Positions 1 through 11,481 of a DNA stretch of 39,158 nt are shown piece after piece (positions within the stretch are counted from its first letter, which is position 1; each line of letters begins with the position of its first letter). Source of the stretch: Fusarium oxysporum f. sp. lycopersici 4287. Taxonomy: Eukaryota; Ascomycota; Sordariomycetes; Hypocreales; Nectriaceae. A model generated the notes under the pieces. The model was not told the origin of the DNA. It searched no databases and worked only from the letters and a program-made list of their open reading frames with translations. The DNA lies in contig NC_031000.1 in NCBI RefSeq assembly GCF_000149955.1, positions 2,246,835 through 2,285,992 on the forward strand, given 5' to 3'. The position numbers and the translations under genes are program-made.

Positions 1-555
1 TCTCTTTTGTTATGCCATCATCCCCGTTACTATGGTGCCAGTGATGGTGGTGAACATGAATATCTAGACCGTTGCCACTCATCAGAGCACGACAGATGGT
101 CTTGACTGCAACAATGACACTTCGGCGCACGGGTTTACTCTTGGGTGTTGTCTGGCAGACGGGTTGCTCATGAGATTTACTTGTAACTCCACGCTGTTCT
201 TGACGACAACGGCGACAGATGGAATGGGTGCGAGGATAACCCTGACCAGCAGGGTAACGACGATGGAACTCATCTGACCGAGGGCGATGAAAAATGCCGC
301 AAGTATGCGATTTTATGCCAGTATCTATGCCCATCTTGCTGAAAGTCGCATTGATAATGATCTTAATGGTTTGTTCATGCTTTTATGTATTATGGCAGGA
401 GACCCATGGGTGCGTGTTTCGTGTCCTGGGCTACCAAAGCCCTAGAGACAGCGGTGTTCAAAACAGGACCAGGCCTAGGTCATCTCTCTCGCGTACATAT
501 TCTCAAGGCTTCTCCTGCCATATTGAGTCACAAAACGCTCTAACATGCAAACGAA
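1..555. other. Upstream region without a supported gene
   Basis: Short open stretches exist in several frames on both strands, but none is long or resembles a family I know. Fungal patatin proteins of the type found just downstream often carry a further N-terminal region with a P-loop. I looked for such a glycine-rich loop here and did not find one. The region may be eroded 5' sequence of that gene, but this cannot be shown from the sequence. Confidence 0.3.
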
Positions 556-3185
556 ATGGCCAGGTGTGACTGTAGCCATTGGTTATGGGTTTCTACTCAA
601 GAAATTCCATCAGTCCATCATTCGGGGAGACTGCAACGGCTTACTTCTTCATTTCGACCTGAAATCATATGCCCGAGTATCAATGTCTTCTTTGGCAGCC
701 GTGAGAAAAGTTTTGTTAATAATCGTCGGCAATATGCTGGTAGACTTCGCTTGGACATTGATACGGGAGCGGAAAATAAGGAGCCTGTGCTGATCGCCAA
801 CACTACTATGGCTCTTCGTAACTGTCAAAGAAAGTTTGGGTGTTGCTCATCACAGTCAGAAATCCCGCTGTCGCGAGAAATGTCTGATACCCAGTCTCAT
901 GGGCTTCTGTTCTCTCACTTACTATATCCATTTGTGGATATCTTCTGCTTCTATTCATATGGACCTTCAGACTTGACCAAGATTGCGCGCTGGATCGCCA
1001 CTTGGCCATCTCAGAATGGCCCCCTCTGGAAGCCATCATTGATGGTTCTTCTCCGTGAGAAACACTTGCTGCAGCCAAATGCTGCGGCTGTAGCAGAGCG
1101 CCTCTTTACCTCAACAATCACGGCATTGACCTCTAATCCATTGGACTTCTACTTCACTGACTCTTGGTTTCTTCCAGCCACTGATTCAAGTTCTTCTGCA
1201 CCGATTGAGGCTGGCTTCCACGAGCATCTCGCAGTGGTTCGCCAGCGACGCCGAGAATCCGGGCTGCTGTTGTCTGTCGAGCATACGAACGCATTGTTTG
1301 AAAGGGCTTTTGAGTCAGCAGGTACCCTGTACCACCAACCCATCGATCTCATTCGCAGTGCTCGGCGCGATATTCCAGTTTCAACTGAGCTAGCAGACCA
1401 TCTCGTCCAGTTCATGAGTCATATACCCTCACCGGAAGATCTCATCTCTTTTGCTTCTCCCATAATTGCGTCTAGTTTGTTTTGTGACCATTATCTTCCT
1501 GATATGCATTGTAAGTTCCTGGAGACAATTCAAGAACTTATGCTGAATCTTATAGTATTCAACCCCCAAGATGTCTTTCAAAGTCTATATAGAGATATCT
1601 GTACGGAGGCCTGCTAGCAGGCGACTGCCGTCGATCGAAATGAAGGACATCTGTTGCCAAGCGGTCTTTTGACTTCGATTTTGCGCGGATTCTCCTGTTT
1701 GTTCAACCGCCTCAAACAAGGCGAGCCGTCAAAATGCATACACAAATCTGTACTGATTGATCACTCGGATCGCTGGGCCAACATCAAAACCTACAGAACT
1801 TGCTTCTCCTGTCTTACACGGATTCCGAGGCACAAGTTATTATGTGGCCATTGGATCTGTGAAACTTGCGTTCAGATGTTCGGCGTATCGGAACCAGCTG
1901 ACCCTTATCTTTTTTCCCTAAAGAATTGTTTGCTTGATGGCGATGTTGTAGACTTGGTGGTACGTATTCGGCCGCCTACAGCCGGCCACTCAATATTGTG
2001 TATTGATGGGGGTGGCGTTCGTGGAATAATACCTCCTGCCATCCTAGGTCAGGTCCAACAGCAACTTGATCTCCCTATACCAGTACAAGAGTTCTTTACA
2101 CTGGCATACGGTGTAAGCGCAGGTATGTTGCCATGACTAAGCAACTCCAGCGCGCGGAACCGCACTAGCTGACTGCCACTAGGAGCTTTAGTAGTACTCG
2201 CAATGTTCGCCAATGGGTGGGTGGTCGGTAGAACGATGTTGCGTTGAATTTCAGAAGCTGGCAAAATCTGCTTTCCGGCCTTCATCAACAGCATCCCTAC
2301 CTGGCGTAAATTGGATCCGGGCCATTCTTTCCGACTCATTGTACTCCGAAACTGACATTGAGATCGCACTGAAGAGCGTCTTTGGTGAAAAGGCCTTTAC
2401 TGAAGTGGCGTATGCGCAGAGAATAGGAGCCAAAATTGGCATTCCGGCAGCAACTATCAAACAGCCTTCTTCTCTTTGCCTTTTCACGAACTACAACAGC
2501 TCAAGGCAAGGAACACGAGGTTACACGGTTCTGGCAGCGGCAGAAAATATCAAGACGTGGGAAGTGTAAGCCGTGGCTAGCCTCAAAGGCTACAAGAAGT
2601 ACTGGCTAATTCTTTAGTAGTGGAAGAAGTGCCTCAGCAGCACTATTGTTAGTTCTGCGCTCACATTTAAAGGCTAAGCTGAATCTAACGTTGTTTTTAG
2701 ATACTTCCGAGCAAAATATCTTGCCGGTCTCGGGACATTTCAGGATGCGGGGGTTTTAGCAAACAACCCCCTTTCGATCGCGTTAGCGGAGTTTGCGGCG
2801 ACCAATGGCAATGCGCAGCCAGACCTCGTCTTGAATGTAGGGACCGGAACGTCACCAAATGCTCCCTTAAGAGACGAAGAGTCAAATTTTATCACTGACA
2901 GCTGGATCTTGCGACTCAAACGCGCGTACATGTCTCTAATGCAAGGACGAAGGATTTGGGACGATGTCACAAGTACCGATATCAACGCCGGTAGGAATTG
3001 TGGCAGGTACAGGCTGGACCTCACTATCTCAAATCCTCCCGCTATTGACGACACTACATCAATGCCTGCACTCGTATCCATGGTGTGCCGGGACGATATA
3101 CTGCTCGGAGCTCTGCCAGAAATTGCTTACCACCTATTCGCAACTCTATTCTACTTTGAACTGACCGCTTTGCCTCAAAAGAGCG
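556..3185 (+). pseudogene. Patatin-like phospholipase with RING-type finger, inactivated
   Basis: This is a fungal patatin-type (FabD/lysophospholipase-like) lipid acyl hydrolase. An N-terminal region (556-1614) has the family's YPFVDIFCF and LISFASPIIASS-type segments. A cysteine-rich RING-like finger follows (about 1798-1880, CFSC ... CGHWICETC), then the catalytic domain: oxyanion motif DGGGVRG (about 2007), nucleophile elbow GVSAG (2110-2124) and the catalytic Asp region FQDAGVLANNP (about 2740). Proposed exons are 556-2122, 2183-2565, 2621-2647 and 2701-3185; the introns have GT-AG ends and keep the family frame. Three lesions are visible. An in-frame TAG at 1615-1617 splits the N-terminal part. 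A tandem GGGT duplication at 2215-2222 shifts the frame right after the nucleophile elbow. A copia LTR starts at 3186, so the last 25 codons up to TAA 3260-3262 are transposon sequence. Such proteins act on phospholipids, and some sit in fungal NLR-type immune-like receptors. The N-terminus is unresolved; the family call is firm. Confidence 0.85.
2123..2182 (+). other. Intron in patatin pseudogene
   Basis: It starts GTATGT straight after the first base of the elbow glycine codon, has a CTGAC branch-like site at about 2168-2173, and ends CTAG. Removing it joins GVSAG to ALVVLAMFANG, as expected for the family. Confidence 0.75.
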
Positions 3186-3372
3186 TGTCGCAGGCCGGGC
3201 ATGGTCTCAATGATCCTCAGGAACAACAGCCCTTAGTAATCAAGCTGGGTGATTTAAAGTAAAACCTGTGGGTTGGAATACCCCACACAGAAGACAATCA
3301 ATCAACTCACTACTGCTGCTCATTATGAATGACCCGACCTTCAATCCACTTTAAGCACATCCCAGTGCGACA
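3186..3372 (+). repeat. 5' LTR of Copia-A (187 bp)
   Basis: The boundaries come from the perfect 7-bp inverted ends TGTCGCA (3186-3192) and TGCGACA (3366-3372), the usual TG...CA termini, a primer-binding site immediately after, and alignment with a second copy at 16580-16759. The first 77 bp are read as codons of the interrupted patatin gene. Confidence 0.85.
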
Positions 3373-3385
3373 GTTATGAGCCCGG
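3373..3385 (+). other. Primer-binding site of Copia-A (initiator tRNA-Met anticodon arm)
   Basis: GTTATGAGCCCGG directly follows the LTR. It is complementary to the anticodon stem-loop of eukaryotic initiator tRNA-Met (loop CUCAUAA), not to a tRNA 3' end. Drosophila copia is known to use such an internally cleaved tRNA-Met fragment as primer. The use of the same primer here is inference from the match. Confidence 0.65.
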
Positions 3386-3690
3386 AGACTCTTCCGCTAC
3401 GTCGCACGCGATATTTATCACCATTACCGGCTTTCCTGTCAACCTGGACGCAATGAAATCTTTCTTCCGACAGGAAATTCTCTTCAGAGAAACCGGAACG
3501 AAGTTGGACCGGTTGCATTATGCTTACTGCGGGGTTCATCACCAGCCGCGAAAGCAGCAACTACAGAGAAGACTCAGAAAAACTGATATTTTCATAATGA
3601 TTTCAATTAAAAAGGAAGCTAACGCATTAAATAGAAGTCAACTAAAAAGTGAAGTTAACATTGCCTTTACCAAAAATCATCAAACACAAG

Positions 3691-6600
3691 ATGTCGATCA
3701 AAGACCATAACCTCGCTATGCTCAACGCCCGTGAAGACTGGACGAACTGGGATTAATTCTATCGAGGACCTTGCCGTGCGTAATGATGTCTGGAACTATT
3801 GTGATCCAGAAGGGATCGAAAACCTGGTCTTTACTGCGACCAAACCATCAGACTCAGCGAGCAAGGGATACGATCCAGAAATACCACAGCCTCCAGGCTA
3901 TCTACGAGAGCGAGAAGAAGAAATATGACAAGGTCTCTGATCGCATCGACCTCACGGTGTGTCAGGAGTTCAAGCAACACTACCTCGGAATCCATGACGT
4001 CCGCGGCAAACTCATCGCGCTGGCTGATAGCATCCAACCCACCGCGAAAGATCAGAAGCAGAATGTCAGGACCGAGTTCGAATCGCTTAAGAAAGGCCCT
4101 GGCAACACTAGTCTTGACAAATGGCTTAGCCGCTGGCCTGCTCTCGTCAGCAACGCCAAGCGTTACAAGATCGAGAATCTCAGCGAGTCACAGATTTGTG
4201 ATGCGTTCATTGAAGCATCTCGTGAAGTCAACCCACCGTTCTACAACTACATGAAGTCCAAAGAAGCTCAGGTTGAGAACGAGAAGAACCTCATCAAGGA
4301 GGCTGCAAAAGCCATGGAGAAGATCTCAAACGCGTTTCTCACCGCGCTTAACGAGATTAATCCTGACCATGCCAGTAACGGCTCTATCACCGTTGCAAGC
4401 TCGGCTGATTCTGAAGAGGACGAAAATGATCAAAATGATGATGCCACTATTGTTCAGAAAGCTCAGAATACAACGAACAGAGCTCTCAGGGCCTTCCGCA
4501 AGCTCAACCCAACCCTCTCCGAGAAGAAGATCACGATCGGATTCTGTATTAGGCAATTCAGAACAATGGCACCACCGAAGGAGAACGCTACTAGGGGACG
4601 AGCAGCCCATGCCACATTCCAAGATAGGAAGCATGGCAATGGCTGGGACTCGCAAAACGAGGAGAGCCAGCCCCAGCAGAAAAGACAGCGAACACAACCT
4701 TCATCTTCGAGCACAAACCCTCAACAGTGCGTATGTGGCATGTCTCACAAGTATGCTGACTGCTACTACCTAAATCCTTCGAAGGCACCAGAAGGATGGA
4801 CACCAGCCATCCAAGTCCAATCGAAAGTCATCACTGCAGTCAAAGGGAGCAGGAGGCTTCGGACAAACATCGAAAAGAACTTCAGGAGAAACAAGATCAA
4901 CCTACCTAAGTTCTGGCAGTCTGACAGTACGGAGAATCAACACAAGACTCCGACAGAAGACGAGACTTCAAACACTGCTGCCGCGTTACCACGCAAATCA
5001 AGAGCTGCATTTGTCACGTCAAAGTTCGCACTCAGCACAACCGCAAAAGACGAGTACGGCGACTGCTTTCGACTCGACAACTGCGCGGATACGCATGTCT
5101 GCAATGACCTATCTCGCTTCACTAAATACAAGCCTCTGGACAATGAAGTCATCGAGTTTGGCGACTCAGGCACATACATCACGGGTGTCGGCAATGTCAC
5201 AGTCCATGTTGATACCCCATCGGGTCCAGGCTTAATCCAGATCGAGAATGTTGCCCATGTTCCCGGATTCCACTGGAACCTCATCAACACGCACTCTCTC
5301 GAACAACAAGGCCTCTATTTTAATACTAGGACCTGTTGGATGGAGTATTCGGATGGATCAAATGCCTTCAAGGCAACAAAGTATGGTGCTTTCCGAGTGG
5401 TCGAACCTTGCATGAAGGACGCTGTCTTCAAGGCAAAGTCGCACCAAGAGGCTGTGAAGTCATTTGCAATGGCGACCAAGTCGAGAACACCTCAAGTGGC
5501 AATAGCATCTATGGATATCTGGCACGCAAGGCTTGGCCATATCCGTAAGGAAGCTCTCGAACACGTGCCTCAAGTAGTCGAAGGAGTCGCACTTGGCACT
5601 CACGACTTTGAACGAAAATCTGAGCTTTGTCCCGAATGCCAACTCGGACAGGCGCACCAGCAAATCTCACGTGTACCAACCTGGAGGGGAACCTACCCTT
5701 TCGAAAGGATACATCTCGACCTTGTCGATATGGAGGAAGCCTTCAACGCCGACTCCTGGGTCGCTCACTTTTATTGCGACCACTCGGCTTACCACGTGTC
5801 CTTCAATCTCCCGAACAAGGCTCAAGAGGAACTCCTGTCGGCTACGCAAGAGTTTCTCGCCATTACAAACGACAACTGGGGTTTCACTACGCGGTACATC
5901 CGATCAGATGGCGAGAAAGGTCTGGGTAAGAAATGGAAGCATTTCATTACAATGAAAGGAATCATCTTCAATCCATCTCCACCAGATACGCCAGATCAGA
6001 ACGGTCCTGCCGAACGTTCTGGGGGGGTGATCATGACTATCGCTCGCAAGCTTCGAATACAGGGAAATCTACCTCAGAAACTCTGGCCCTACATCGTTGC
6101 TCATGCTACCCGCCTCCTCAATCGCATCCCGGTTCAACGAAAACAATGGCAAACTCCGTTTGAGATGGTTCATGGCAGAAAGCCGAACCTCTCACATCTC
6201 AAAATCATTGGCTCTCTCGCCTATGTATTGATCAAGAACAAGAAAGCTCGTCCGGCCAGAGCGAAACTACAAGAAAACGCGCTCACGGGATGGCTTGTCG
6301 GATTCGACGCAACTAATATCCACAAAGTTTGGATTCCACACCTCGATCGTGTTATTGTATCTCGTGATGTTCAAATTGACGAGAAAGTCATGTACGATCC
6401 ACAGCTTGCCACAACTCGTCCTGAATCAGGACAGGCTCTCGCCATTACGGTCAACGAAGTTGATCTGGACGAAGAAGATGTTGAGCCATTGCCTATCACG
6501 GAGGATATAGCAACATCAGTTCCTGTTTCGATCCAAACAGAAGTAGAGCCACCTCCACTAGGGTTGCTTCTCACACCACAAAGCTCACCTGAACGAGCAA

Positions 6601-7278
6601 CAGCAGGGGAAATACAGGTTGAACAGCCAGACGTGTTGCGGCCCCCGAATCAAGCAGCTCTCCATCAAGCATCATCGCATCCTCGGACAAATATGGCAGG
6701 AGAAGAGGCGCCCAGAAAGGAAGGAACAACGGACGCCGAGGTGCTCCAGAACCTTCGGACAACTTCTGGGAGAAACATCAAACTGTCTCAGAAAGGTCAG
6801 GATGCAATCAAAACACTCAAACCGCGCTCCACCCTACATCGAGTTCAGAAGCGAGCACGAAGACAGGCATACGCTCTACGACTGGAACGCGCGAAGCTGG
6901 GACATCAGATCGCCCACGCCTTCGCAGCTGCACCGTCAATCAGAATCCATCGGAGGGACCTGCTACCACCACCTGAATTCTGGCATCAACTAAAACGGCA
7001 CCCTGAGAGAGAAGGCTTCAAACGAGCTGCAGGCGCCGAGATCAACTCACTCAAGGAGAAGAAATCCTTCCAACTAGTCGATTGTCCAGAAGGCAAACAG
7101 ATACTGCCGCTCAAATGGGTCTTTACCTACAAACTGGATGATACAGGACATCTCATTCGTCATAAAGCCCGCATCTGTGTCAGAGGTGATCTCCAACACC
7201 ACTCTGGTGAAGACATCTACGCAGCAACCGGTGCTTATCGAAGCTTCCGGATTCTGATGGCTCTCGTCTGTGCGTTTG
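3691..7278 (+). pseudogene. Copia-A gag-pol polyprotein, frame-broken gag, truncated RT
   Basis: A likely start ATG at 3691 opens a gag frame that hits TAA after about 20 codons (about 3754). The gag similarity then continues in a second frame (NSIEDLAVRNDVWNY, to about 3870) and finally in the long frame that runs to the gap, so gag carries at least two frameshifts. In the long frame, a CxCx(4-5)Hx(4)C-like knuckle lies near 4730-4770 and a protease-like motif LDNCADTHVCND near 5073-5105, where D-N-C replaces the usual D-S/T-G. The integrase zinc motif WHARLGH...CPEC spans 5518-5645, and the integrase D, D and E lie near 5716 (HLDLVD), 5905 (RSDGEKG) and 6010 (NGPAERSGG). RT begins with LPLKWVFTYK (about 7108) and stops at the gap. 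Pol looks open and fairly young. The gag lesions could be decay or sequencing error. Confidence 0.85.
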
Positions 7279-7378
7279 NNNNNNNNNNNNNNNNNNNNNN
7301 NNNNNNNNNNNNNNNNNNNNNNNNNNNNNNNNNNNNNNNNNNNNNNNNNNNNNNNNNNNNNNNNNNNNNNNNNNNNNN
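7279..7378. other. Assembly gap 1 (100 N)
   Basis: Exactly 100 N, the usual placeholder for a gap of unknown length. The left side ends inside Copia-A RT on the plus strand; the right side starts inside Copia-B on the minus strand. Reading frames drawn across it are not real. Confidence 0.97.
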
Positions 7379-9694
7379 TTCCAAAAGAATCGACATATTT
7401 AACGAGTCTCCTGGGACCACAGATGTTGACCAATCCTGCGGCTTGATAGGCATATTTGACCGCGATTGCATAACGACAAAGCGTCGGCGCTCGACCAGCC
7501 GTAGGCCTGGCTTGTTGTAGAACATCACAACGAGCAGCCGGCATAGACGAGAATCCATCAGCTTAGTAGATTCCCCTCGACTTCCCGTAAACTGAGGTTC
7601 TCCGCTATCAGGGTGGCAGCTGGCCGAGCTCGCCTGCTTCTCGAGCTTCCGCTTACTCACCACCTTGCCATTCCAGGTCCCTTTCACAGATGCGAGTCGA
7701 CCGGCATTAAATGCGGCCTCCCAGTAACTGCTCGGAGTTGAAATGACACGAGGGGCTCCATTTGCGCCGTCTCGTCCCGGGGAAGTGCCAGCGCTAGGTG
7801 GGACATGCACCATCTTCGCAGCTCGTAACTGAGGGGGGTTTTCCCCCTCCTTCCTCACGGGAGGTTCTCTGATAGTAGCGACCAGAAGGGCAGCAGGCCG
7901 TAGAGGGCAAGTCTCCGGGGTCAGGTAGGGAGTGAATCGAGCGGTCGTGTAGGGGTGATCAGTCCCGTCAGGCTCTTCTCGATTGCGATCTCCTACGACT
8001 AGTGTCCTGCCAGTCTCACCCTGCGTAATCGTGAGATCACGTTCAAACCCTCTATGTGGATAACTTGCAGCCTCCCGCTCAAACGCTAGTCCTTCAGGCA
8101 AGGCGCTTAATTCCTCGTCTTCTTCTTGGGTAGAAGCATCCAGATTGATGCTAGATCCCTGTGGGACCTCTGCATCAGTGAGATGCTGAATAAGTTCTTC
8201 CTCGTTTAGTTCTTTTAAATCATCCTTGAGGTGTTGGACATCCCCAGAGAACGTCTCCTTCTCGTTGAAGATCACGTCTCTAGTGGAGATGACCTTGTTG
8301 GTCAACGGATTCCAGACCCTGTAGATGTTTGTCGAGTTATACCCGACCAGGTATCCTATCCACCCTCGGGTATTGAGTCGTTGTCGCCGATTCTTCTTTT
8401 TCAAAGCATCGGTCGTCATCGCAAAGGCTTTACAGCCATACACGCGTAGGTGTGTTTGATCGGGCTTACGCTCCGTGACAACCACGCCGTCCCTAAAGGC
8501 AAAGTAAGTGTAGAAACGCTCATATGGCGTCTTCCAATTGTAGATATACTTGGGTGTCCTATTGTATAGGTATACGGCAGCGCGCCAGATCTCAACCCAA
8601 AGGAACGAAGGCAGCTTTGCTCCAGCTCTCATTGCACGAGCTTTCTCCTTGATCACACCCCCCGAGCGCTCTGCGCCGCCATTTTGACTTTGGGCATATG
8701 GCGCGGAGGGCTCTAGGCGCATCCCGTTTTTGATACTGAGGAAGTCACTTACCTGGTGACTATCCGGGATCTCGTTATCACACTCGATGACTTCGGGCCT
8801 ACACTGGAGTTGTCGCTCTAGTGTTCTGAGTAGATGCTCAAGTGCACCGATAAGCGTTGGTGCAGTTCGATCGGGAAGATAATAGTCCCAGATATAGCCA
8901 GAGTAACGGTCGGTGACCAGCATAGCTGAAGTGTAGCCTGGATCCCCACTCATGTCGTGGAAATCAATAGCGAGTCGGATTCCAGCCTTCTCGGGTGGAA
9001 CTCGTCTTTGTCGACGGACTTGGCGCTTCACCTTCGCCATTCCACAAGCATCACACTCAACCGTGGAGATCCCTCTGATCTTCACCCCCCGACATTGGCC
9101 CACGAGGTGCTTGAGTGCTTCAGGCCCTGGGTGTCCAAGTCGAAGGTGCCAAAAGGTTTCGTCTCCACTGCGAGGAGGGCGTTTAGTCCACGAATCATAC
9201 TGTTTCCGTTTGGCTAGGAATGCCGCTGCCGTTGTTGATTTGTCGATATACTCCAGTACGTACTGGTCGAAATGATCCGTCAATGTGCAGAGGATTGAAT
9301 CATCTTTCCTGCGGATTTGGTTGTTATTCCCTTTGGTATCCCAGTAGTAGCCCCTTTTCCGCAACTGGCGGTATGACACAATATTGCATGCAAAGTTTAT
9401 GCAATGAGCTACATCTCGCAATCTGAGAAGAGAGGGTCCTTGAGGTCCTTGAACGCGAATATCCACGTTCCCGTACCCGTGAATGGCCACTGGTGACTCC
9501 CCTGCGTAGACGAAGTCTCCAGACGGTGCCGGTCGGTAGTTGAGGAACCTGCATACTTCATTAAAGATATGGATTGTCGATCCAGAGTCAAGGATGGCAG
9601 AATGTCTGAGAGGGTAGGGGGCACAGTTGAAGGCTGCGATAAAGTTGTGCATCACTAGGTAGCTTGCCTTGACGTGTGCCATACCCCGCCCAAG
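7379..9694 (-). CDS. Copia-B pol (protease-integrase), truncated by gap
   Basis: This is an open frame of more than 2.3 kb after the gag stop. The aspartic protease site LDSGSTIHIFNE lies near 9590. The integrase HHCC motif is FWHLRLGH ... CDACGMAK (about 9160-9035), and the integrase core residues are D in AIDFHDMSG (about 8960), D in VIECDNE (about 8785) and E in NGGAERSGG (about 8675). An acidic, low-complexity linker follows, as is usual before copia RT. The last 150 bp before the gap do not resemble RT in this frame, so a frameshift or rearrangement near the gap is possible. The nearest ATG is at 9682. The frame is the same as that of gag, separated only by one TGA. Confidence 0.82.
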
Positions 9695-10934
9695 TCACTC
9701 GTCCTGAGTGGTTCTGTCTCTACTTTTGGACAATCGTTTGACTTCCTCCACCAAACCAGTATCGTTCTTGAGACGGTCGTTTATTAATCGTTGTATCGCT
9801 TGGTTGGGCTCCCATCCTTCGGCTTTCTGGGCTGGGAATAAGTACCAGCAGCCTCTCCAGTCATGGAAACCCAAACATCCTCGACAAGTAGGGCCGTCCG
9901 GGTTCGGATTGACGGTCGTCTCTGCTCGTTTTCGTTTTGTTGATACTCCTCTTCCGCCGCCTCGTGCTCTACGCCCACGGCCTTGGCCTCGCGTATCTCG
10001 ATGTGCATAGGATGTTTCGTCCGTCGCCCAATCTGAGGCGTCTCCTTGGACTTCAATAGTGTCATTATCGCGGTCTGTGATTGCAGGTCTGTCGTTCCTG
10101 GATGCAGCGCCGTATGTGGCTGCGAATGCGCCTCTCTTGATTCCTGACGGCCTTCCGCTAGCGTTGGCCATTTTGGCTTCGTATCGAATGTCGGCAGCGA
10201 CCTCTCGATAGTTGAGGGAATTATTGAGGATTTGAGGACGTCGGTGTTGTCGGAAAGTAGATGCCCAGCTGGGGAGAACATGGTACATTGCTCGGTTCAG
10301 GTCTTCCGCCCAGCATTGCGCGTCGAGGGCATCAGGGACTTTCTTGCTGATCGCTTCGGCCATCGTCGTCTCCCACTCCGTGACCCACTCGTTGAGTTTG
10401 TTGATCTTCGGGGCTGTATGTACGGCTTTGTGGTACTTGTCGCGCGCTTCGGGTCGAAGGCGTTCGTTGTATACCACTCCAGATCTTCGTAGCTCCTGAT
10501 ACCACTTGTCTAATCGGTCTCCCGTGACGCAGGATGTTTTCTGATACGTGGCCGAGACCGTCTTGAGGACAAACTCGACCAGCTTCTGCTCCTGTTTCTT
10601 CGTCTCTCTATACGCCGTTTCTTTCAGAGAGTAGATCCTGATATCATGCTCGTATTCCGCTCTTCCTTCAGACGTCAACTCTCCGATTCGCCGGGGGGGA
10701 CGTAATCTGAGCCGGGCGTCATTGTGCCACTATCGGGATCGTCCGGATCTGCTTGTCTGGGGTAGTCTCGGATTTCTGGAAGTTCTGGTCGCTGAGGCCA
10801 TCGGATGCGATCGGTCGGATCAATATACTGCCACAGGTCAGAGGTATATCCAGTTTCTTGAATTCGTTGGACCAGGAGTCCCAATCCTCCGGAGACGCGT
10901 AGCTAATGATCCTCTCGGCGTGTTTGGCCGACAT
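9695..10934 (-). pseudogene. Copia-B gag, two frameshifts
   Basis: The capsid/nucleocapsid protein starts with ATG at 10934 (MSAKHAERII...). Similarity moves to a second frame after about 25 codons (IQETGYTSDLWQYIDP), and to a third at a run of seven C on the minus strand (10684-10690), after which the frame is open to TGA at 9695-9697. The nucleocapsid has a basic glycine/arginine stretch (about 9950-10000) and a zinc knuckle CRGCLGFHDWRGC (about 9860-9895). The homopolymer makes a sequencing or assembly error a real alternative to mutation. Confidence 0.75.
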
Positions 10935-11006
10935 GGTGATAGAATGAACCGAAGGTCGTATGCATTTGGGTGCGCGGGTCGCTGAGATGCAATTGAGACT
11001 CTTAAT

Positions 11007-11158
11007 TGTTAGACATTACGTGTATTCGGTTCATTGATGTGAATTGGTGTGTATTCATGTTGTGTTCTGTTGAAATCTACCCCTTAGAGGTTTTACCATT
11101 TCGGCTGTAATCTTAAAGTATCCCTGCTTGCACGTGAGACCCCAGCACCTGTTCAACA
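11007..11158 (-). repeat. 5' LTR of Copia-B (152 bp)
   Basis: On the minus strand it begins TGTTGAACAGG and ends GTCTAACA, so the ends carry a short TGTT/AACA inverted repeat. It lies just upstream of gag and aligns over its whole length with the solo LTR at 11482-11631, with about five substitutions and a 2-nt indel. Confidence 0.85.
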
Positions 11159-11481
11159 AATGTATGCCTCGCTTTTTATAAGAGTTTCTAAACTCAGATA
11201 GTTGTATTCCTATTAACATAAACCTCTTACTAAAGTTGATCTCTACAGGACCACAGCCTACCAAGCCACGATAAGCTTAAAACTACGGCGCACCCACGGA
11301 AATCATGATTTAATGCTCTAGATAAACTTTTTATCTAATTGCGATATAGGCCTCGCTTTCTATAGATTTTTCTGATCTTAGATGGAGGAGTTCATGTCGA
11401 AACATGTCTCCTGCCAAAACCGCTCGCCCTAGTATGGAATGCCCAGTTCACCAACTGGGATACCAGGGGATTTATGGATTG
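11159..11481. other. Spacer between two Copia-B LTRs, with a diverged 38-bp direct repeat
   Basis: Mostly AT-rich and without a gene. Two diverged direct repeats, each starting near GCCTCGCTTT(C/T)TATA and ending (C/T)AGAT, lie at about 11165-11200 and 11349-11383. The end of the spacer, from about 11390, holds the first part of a cytochrome b5-like fragment. Confidence 0.4.

Larger units (their letters stand above)
3186..7278 (+). mobile_element. Ty1/copia retrotransposon Copia-A, 3' part lost in gap
   Basis: The element has a 5' LTR (3186-3372), a primer-binding site at 3373-3385, a short leader, and a gag-pol region with protease, integrase and the start of reverse transcriptase in copia order (PR-IN-RT). 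It ends at the 100-N gap, so most of RT, RNase H and the 3' LTR are missing from the window. It is inserted in the C-terminal coding part of the patatin gene. A second LTR of the same family lies at 16580-16759. Confidence 0.88.
7379..11158 (-). mobile_element. Ty1/copia retrotransposon Copia-B, minus strand, 3' part lost in gap
   Basis: Read on the minus strand this has a 5' LTR (11158 down to 11007), a leader, gag, then protease and integrase in copia order, and it ends at gap 1 before a recognisable RT. Its LTR, gag and integrase differ from Copia-A and Copia-C, so it is a separate family. A solo LTR of the same family lies 323 bp upstream at 11482-11631. Confidence 0.85.

Noticed and set aside
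82..569. Two short open frames on opposite strands (82-273 minus, 294-569 plus)
   Set aside because: They are short, without family resemblance, and overlap no recognisable motif.
3184..3262. Last 25 codons of the patatin frame as a genuine C-terminus
   Set aside because: The same sequence recurs at 16580 without patatin upstream and has LTR ends, so it belongs to the transposon.
4273..4773. Overlapping open frames within gag and pol of the copia elements on both strands
   Set aside because: They are shadows of the real frame, with arginine/serine-rich or random composition and no domain.
7235..7544. Reading frames that run across the N runs (also at 19255-19354 and 28375-28474)
   Set aside because: N codons are not coding evidence. 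Frames were ended at the gap edges.
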